From positions 930,001-994,000 of the forward strand of contig CBDHDJ010000002.1 of the NCBI GenBank assembly GCA_965261645.1: 64,000 nt of DNA, written 5' to 3'. Made by a program: the position numbers and the translations under genes. Shown in pieces: positions 60,598 to 64,000 of the stretch. Source of the DNA: CBDHDJ01 sp965261645 (GTDB lineage: Bacteria; Pseudomonadota; Alphaproteobacteria; SHVV01). The notes beneath the pieces are model-generated. The model worked only from the letters and a program-made list of their open reading frames with translations, had not been told where the DNA came from and ran no database searches. Numbering within the stretch: position 1 is the first letter of the stretch; each line of letters begins with the position of its first letter.

Positions 60598-60996
60598 TCA
60601 GTCGGATTTCTCGAGCTTGAGGGCTGCTGAGTTCATGCAATAGCGCAAGCCGGTGGGACGCGGGCCATCGGAGAACACGTGGCCGAGATGGGCCTCGCAC
60701 TGGCTACACAACACTTCGAGACGGCGCATCATGAGGATGTTGTCCGCTTCGGTGGCGACGGCGCCCTCGGACACCGGCGCCCAGAAGCTCGGCCAACCTG
60801 TCCCCGAATCGAATTTGGTCTCCGAGTCGAACAACGCATTGCCGCAACAGACGCAGCGGTAAACGCCCGCCTCCTTGCAGTCGTTGTATTCGCCGGTGAA
60901 AGGCCTTTCCGTGCCCTTTTGGCGACAGACGTAATATTGTTCGGGCGTGAGCTCGGCGCGCCACTCGTCATCCGATTTATCGACCTTGTCGTTCAT
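60598..60996 (-). CDS. msrB: peptide methionine-R-sulfoxide reductase
   Basis: Repairs the R form of methionine sulfoxide (132 residues). Two CxxC zinc-site pairs are present (YRCVCCGNALFD and EVLCSQCEAHLGHVFSDGP), and the catalytic cysteine is in GLRYCMNSAALKL. The length and all residues are normal. With the GST downstream and egt genes nearby it forms an oxidative-stress group. Confidence 0.95.
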   Translation of the reverse strand: MNDKVDKSDDEWRAELTPEQYYVCRQKGTERPFTGEYNDCKEAGVYRCVCCGNALFDSETKFDSGTGWPSFWAPVSEGAVATEADNILMMRRLEVLCSQCEAHLGHVFSDGPRPTGLRYCMNSAALKLEKSD

Positions 60997-61110
60997 CGTC
61001 GCCTCGCTCGCGTTGGGCTGTCCCTAGGAGCGCTATCTTAACGCAAATCAAGCCACCGAGCGCTCTTGTCGACGCGCTTAACGCTGCCGGACAAAGGATG
61101 GGAAACGCGC

Positions 61111-62082
61111 TTAGGCGGCGGCCGGCAGGCGGCCGCGATCGTGGGGCGCGGAGAAATCGATCTCCGGGCCGCGGGGAATGATGCCTAATGGGTTGAGCCG
61201 GCGCATGCCGCCCCAATAGCCCTTTTTGATGTGGCCGAAATCGATCGTCTCGGCCACGCCGGGGATCTGATAGAGCTCGCGCTTGTAGTTGGCGAGATGG
61301 GAATAATCGGCGATGCGTTGCCGGTTGCACTTCATCAGGCTGTAGTACACCAGATCGAAGCGGATGAGCGTGGCGAACAGGCGCCAATCCGCCTCGGTCA
61401 GCCGATATCCAACGAGGTAGCGCTGTCCGCCGAGCCGGGCGTCGAGCTCGTCGAGCGTTCCGAACAGGGCATCGAACGCCTCTTCGTAGGCCTCCTGCGT
61501 CGCGGCGAAGGCGCACTTGTACATCCCGTCGTTGACGGTTTCGTAAACCACCGCGTTGACGGCATCGATGTCGGCGCGCAGCGCCTCGGGATAGAAATTG
61601 ACATCCGCATCGCCGACCGCATCGAAGGCGTCGTTGAACATGCGAATGATCTCGGAGGATTCATTATTGACGATGGTGCGTTTCTCCTGGTCCCACAGCA
61701 CCGGCACCGTCACCCGCCCGGTGCAGGTGGGATCGGCCAGAAGGTAGACCTCGCTGAGGAGACCGCAGCCGTTCACCGTGTCCGGAAAGGCGCCGGGCTC
61801 GTCGCCGAATGACCAACCATCCTCGCCCATCGCGGCTTGCACGATGGAGAGCCCGATGGTGTCCTCGAGCCGTTTAAGGGCGCGGGTGATGACGGTGCGA
61901 TGGGCCCAGGGGCAGGAGTGCGCGACATAGAGATGATAGCGGCCGGGCTCTGCCTTGAAGCCGGTCGAGCCATCGGCGCTCACCCAATCCCGAAAGCGGC
62001 TCTGCTCGCGTTCGAAACGGCCCTTCTCACCCGACCGCTTGGCCGGGTCGGCGACCCATTCACCATTTACCAGCATGCCCAT
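61111..62082 (-). CDS. glutathionyl-hydroquinone reductase-like GST
   Basis: Xi-class glutathione transferase of 323 residues (YqjG/ECM4/PcpF group), which removes glutathione from glutathionyl-hydroquinones. The catalytic cysteine is in YVAHSCPWAHRTVI. VLWDQEKRTIVNNESSEIIRMFN binds glutathione. The C-terminal NYKRELYQIPGVAETIDFGHIKKGYWG is a family hallmark. The ATG at 62082 (MGMLVNGEW) is chosen over an upstream in-frame start that would overlap egtD. Confidence 0.92.
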   Translation of the reverse strand: MGMLVNGEWVADPAKRSGEKGRFEREQSRFRDWVSADGSTGFKAEPGRYHLYVAHSCPWAHRTVITRALKRLEDTIGLSIVQAAMGEDGWSFGDEPGAFPDTVNGCGLLSEVYLLADPTCTGRVTVPVLWDQEKRTIVNNESSEIIRMFNDAFDAVGDADVNFYPEALRADIDAVNAVVYETVNDGMYKCAFAATQEAYEEAFDALFGTLDELDARLGGQRYLVGYRLTEADWRLFATLIRFDLVYYSLMKCNRQRIADYSHLANYKRELYQIPGVAETIDFGHIKKGYWGGMRRLNPLGIIPRGPEIDFSAPHDRGRLPAAA

Positions 62083-62117
62083 CGCGGTCCTCCGTCGCTC
62101 GAAGCTCAAATTTGGCG

Positions 62118-63095
62118 CTACGCCGTATCGAGGTAATGGATGCTGAACAGCTCGGCCTCGTCCGTCCACACCTTTGTGGGGGTAAAGCCTGCGCGCGCAG
62201 CGATCTCCGCGAACTCCTCGATGCTGTACTTATAGGAATTCTCGGTGTGGATGGATTCTCCTTCGGCGAACTCGATCTCGTGGCCGTCGATGCGAATGGT
62301 CTGGTTCCGCGTGCTGACCAGGTGCATTTCGACGCGGCCCAGCGCTTCCGAATAAAACGCCTCATGCGCGAAGGACTCGACATCGAACTCGGCGGCGAGG
62401 TCGCGGTTGATCCGGACGAGCAGGTTGCGGTTGAACGCGGCTGTCACACCGCGCGAATCGTTGTAGGCGGCGTTCAGGATGGCCGGGTCCTTTTTGAGGT
62501 CGACCCCGATGATAAGCGCACCGCCGGCGGCGATGCTCGAGACCCGGATCAGGAAATCGATCGCCTGGTCGTGCGTGAAGTTGCCGATGCTCGAGCCCGG
62601 GAAGAACGCGATCTTGCGCGCCCGCGGATAACGCGTGGAGTCGGGCACGTCGGAGAGCTGGCTGTAGTCGGCGCAGACAGCCATGACCTCGACGGCGGGA
62701 TAGGCCGCCGCCAGTTCGTCGGCCGCGCGCAAGAGGTGCTCACGCGAGATGTCGATCGGCACGTAGGCGGCGGGATCGTCGAGCGCGTCCAGAACGGTAC
62801 GGGTCTTGATGCTTGAGCCACTGCCGAACTCGATCAGCTGGCAGCGCGGACCGGCCAACGCGGCGATCTCCCCGCCGTGAGCCTGCAAGAGCGCGATCTC
62901 GGTCCGCATCGGGTAATACTCCTCGAGGCGGCAAATCTCGTCGAACAGGCGCGAGCCCTCCTCGTCGTAAAAGAATTTCGCGGGCAGGGATTTCTGCGGC
63001 TTGGACAGGCCCTCGATCACGGCGGCCCGCAAGTCTTCGGGCGCTGGATGCTCGTCGTGAAACGAGGCGAGAGCAAGGGATTCGACGTCGGTCAT
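62118..63095 (-). CDS. egtD: L-histidine N-alpha-methyltransferase (ergothioneine synthesis)
   Basis: Trimethylates histidine to hercynine using AdoMet (325 residues). The N-terminus LPAKFFYDEEGSRLFDEICRLEEYYPMRTE is diagnostic. ELIEFGSGSSIKTR-type LIEFGSGSSIKTRTVLDAL is the AdoMet loop, followed by PIDISREHLL, FFPGSSIGNF and a C-terminal HTENSYKYSIEEF. The ATG overlaps the egtB stop by 4 bp. Confidence 0.96.
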   Translation of the reverse strand: MTDVESLALASFHDEHPAPEDLRAAVIEGLSKPQKSLPAKFFYDEEGSRLFDEICRLEEYYPMRTEIALLQAHGGEIAALAGPRCQLIEFGSGSSIKTRTVLDALDDPAAYVPIDISREHLLRAADELAAAYPAVEVMAVCADYSQLSDVPDSTRYPRARKIAFFPGSSIGNFTHDQAIDFLIRVSSIAAGGALIIGVDLKKDPAILNAAYNDSRGVTAAFNRNLLVRINRDLAAEFDVESFAHEAFYSEALGRVEMHLVSTRNQTIRIDGHEIEFAEGESIHTENSYKYSIEEFAEIAARAGFTPTKVWTDEAELFSIHYLDTA

Positions 63096-64000
63096 GCGTC
63101 GTCCGCCAGGCGCACGCCGGTGAACTGCCAGCGATCGGATGGGTAGAAGAAGTTGCGGTAGGTGGCACGGACATGGCCGGCGGGCGTGGCGCAGGAGCCG
63201 CCGCGCAGCACATACTGTCCGCACATGAACTTGCCGTTGTACTCGCCGACGGCGCCGGCGGAGGGGCGGAACCCGGGGTAGGGACCATAGGTGCTGCTGG
63301 TCCACTCCCAAATGTCTCCGTACATCTGCACCGGCGCCTCGGGTGAGCTTTTTGCGGCGACCGGGTGAAGGTGGCCCGCCGGCAGCAGGTTGCCCTCGGC
63401 CGGGAGCGCGCGACCGGCGATTTCCCATTCGGTCTCCGTCGGCAGGCGCTTGCCCGCCCAGTGGGCGTAGGCATCGGCCTCGATATAGCTGAGATGACAG
63501 GCCGGCGCTTCGCGATCGAGCGGCTGCAGTCCGCCGAGCGTGAACTCGAACCATTCGCCGTCACGCTCGCGCCAATACATGGGATGGCGCCACCCCTCGG
63601 CCTGCACGGTGGCCCAGCCTTGGGACAGCCAATGCGAAAACTCTTGATAGCCGCCGTCCGCGACGAAATCGAGCAACTCGCCGTTGGTCGCGGGGCGCGA
63701 GGCGAGGCGGTAGGGCTCGAGATAGGCCTTGTGCCGCGGGCCTTCACAGTCAAACGCAAATCCGGTGCCATCGTGGCCGATCTCCATGACGCCGCCGTCG
63801 TAACCGTGCCAGGAGAGCGGTGGTGCGGCATTGGCCTCGCCCGGCCGGCCCCTGCCGTAGGCTGGAAAAAGCGCATTGCACGAGAAGAGATGCTTGATGT
63901 CGGTGAGGAGCAGCTCCTGGTGCTGTTGCTCGTGGTGCAGGCCGAGTTCGAGCAGGGGGGCGATCTCCTCCCAGGTCTCGCCGCCCGCCTCCGCAATCAG
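63092..64000 (-). CDS. egtB: ergothioneine sulfoxide synthase EgtB (5' end beyond the window)
   Basis: Iron enzyme joining hercynine to a thiol (cysteine or gamma-glutamylcysteine). The window holds 302 codons plus the stop. The DinB-like part shows the metal ligands in LHHEQQHQELLLTDIKH. The FGE-sulfatase-like domain has EWEIAGRALPAEGNLLPAGHLHPVAA, DIWEWTSSTYGPYPGF and the C-terminal VLRGGSCATPAGHVRATYRNFFYPSDRWQFTGVRLA. The N-terminal part (about 120 residues) lies outside. It is coupled to egtD. Confidence 0.95.
   Translation of the reverse strand: MIAEAGGETWEEIAPLLELGLHHEQQHQELLLTDIKHLFSCNALFPAYGRGRPGEANAAPPLSWHGYDGGVMEIGHDGTGFAFDCEGPRHKAYLEPYRLASRPATNGELLDFVADGGYQEFSHWLSQGWATVQAEGWRHPMYWRERDGEWFEFTLGGLQPLDREAPACHLSYIEADAYAHWAGKRLPTETEWEIAGRALPAEGNLLPAGHLHPVAAKSSPEAPVQMYGDIWEWTSSTYGPYPGFRPSAGAVGEYNGKFMCGQYVLRGGSCATPAGHVRATYRNFFYPSDRWQFTGVRLADDA

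Noticed and set aside
1..64000. CRISPR array, prophage or rRNA genes
   Set aside because: No regularly spaced direct repeats, phage structural genes or rRNA sequence were seen. Apart from the IS elements no integrase-type recombinase is present.

Overview
The window looks like high-GC chromosomal DNA from an alphaproteobacterium, probably Rhodospirillales-like. The class assignment rests on a split ATP synthase Fo operon with a b' subunit, a CcrM-type GANTC methyltransferase gene, the neighbourhood mutY / DUF721 (dciA) / DsbA-like / smc, and the run ETF-QO / TPR lipoprotein / ispE. The order-level guess is inference only.

Layout. 1-5.7 kb: yqgE (cut by the window edge), a DsbD-N-like secreted protein, a peroxiredoxin, the convergent ispH-thrB-rnhA operon, a CDGSH protein and a small lipoprotein. 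5.75-10.5 kb: a sigma70-like promoter, a tandem glycine riboswitch and the glycine cleavage operon gcvT-gcvH-gcvPA-gcvPB. 10.7-13.1 kb: atpI-atpB-atpE-atpF'-atpF. 13.2-22.8 kb: smc, a DsbA-like oxidoreductase, a pair of insertion sequences (IS5-like plus IS630), dciA, and broken mutY and ccrM. 22.8-35.1 kb: rnhB, a K+/H+ antiporter-type protein, a [2Fe-2S] protein, an EamA transporter, a radical SAM protein, two arsenosugar-type glycosyltransferases, moaB, a lytic transglycosylase, a uracil-DNA glycosylase, mazEF and ETF-QO. 35.2-41.6 kb: a FecR-cyclophilin fusion gene cut by an IS256-family element, a TPR lipoprotein, ispE and a frameshifted hydrolase.

41.8-53.6 kb reads as the rump of an exopolysaccharide locus invaded by four insertion sequences. 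It holds a GfcA/YjbE-like small protein, a GfcB/YjbF lipoprotein, a carbamoyltransferase / DUF5989 / SxtJ trio, a WecA-like glycan-phosphate transferase, a NusG/RfaH-like antiterminator and a winged-helix regulator. 53.9-64 kb: a frameshifted hybrid histidine kinase, a lower-GC secreted protein, tRNA-Gln(UUG), two MFS exporters, a second exported YqgE paralogue with an internal stop, msrB, a glutathionyl-hydroquinone-reductase-like GST and the ergothioneine genes egtB-egtD.

The most striking theme is damage: six IS copies, two genes physically altered by IS insertion (FecR-PPIase and the carbamoyltransferase), and five otherwise recognisable genes (mutY, ccrM, an alpha/beta hydrolase, a hybrid kinase, yqgE2) broken by single-base nonsense or 1-bp indel changes. 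This fits early genome erosion after IS expansion, but several lesions are homopolymer indels, so sequencing or assembly error must be excluded first.
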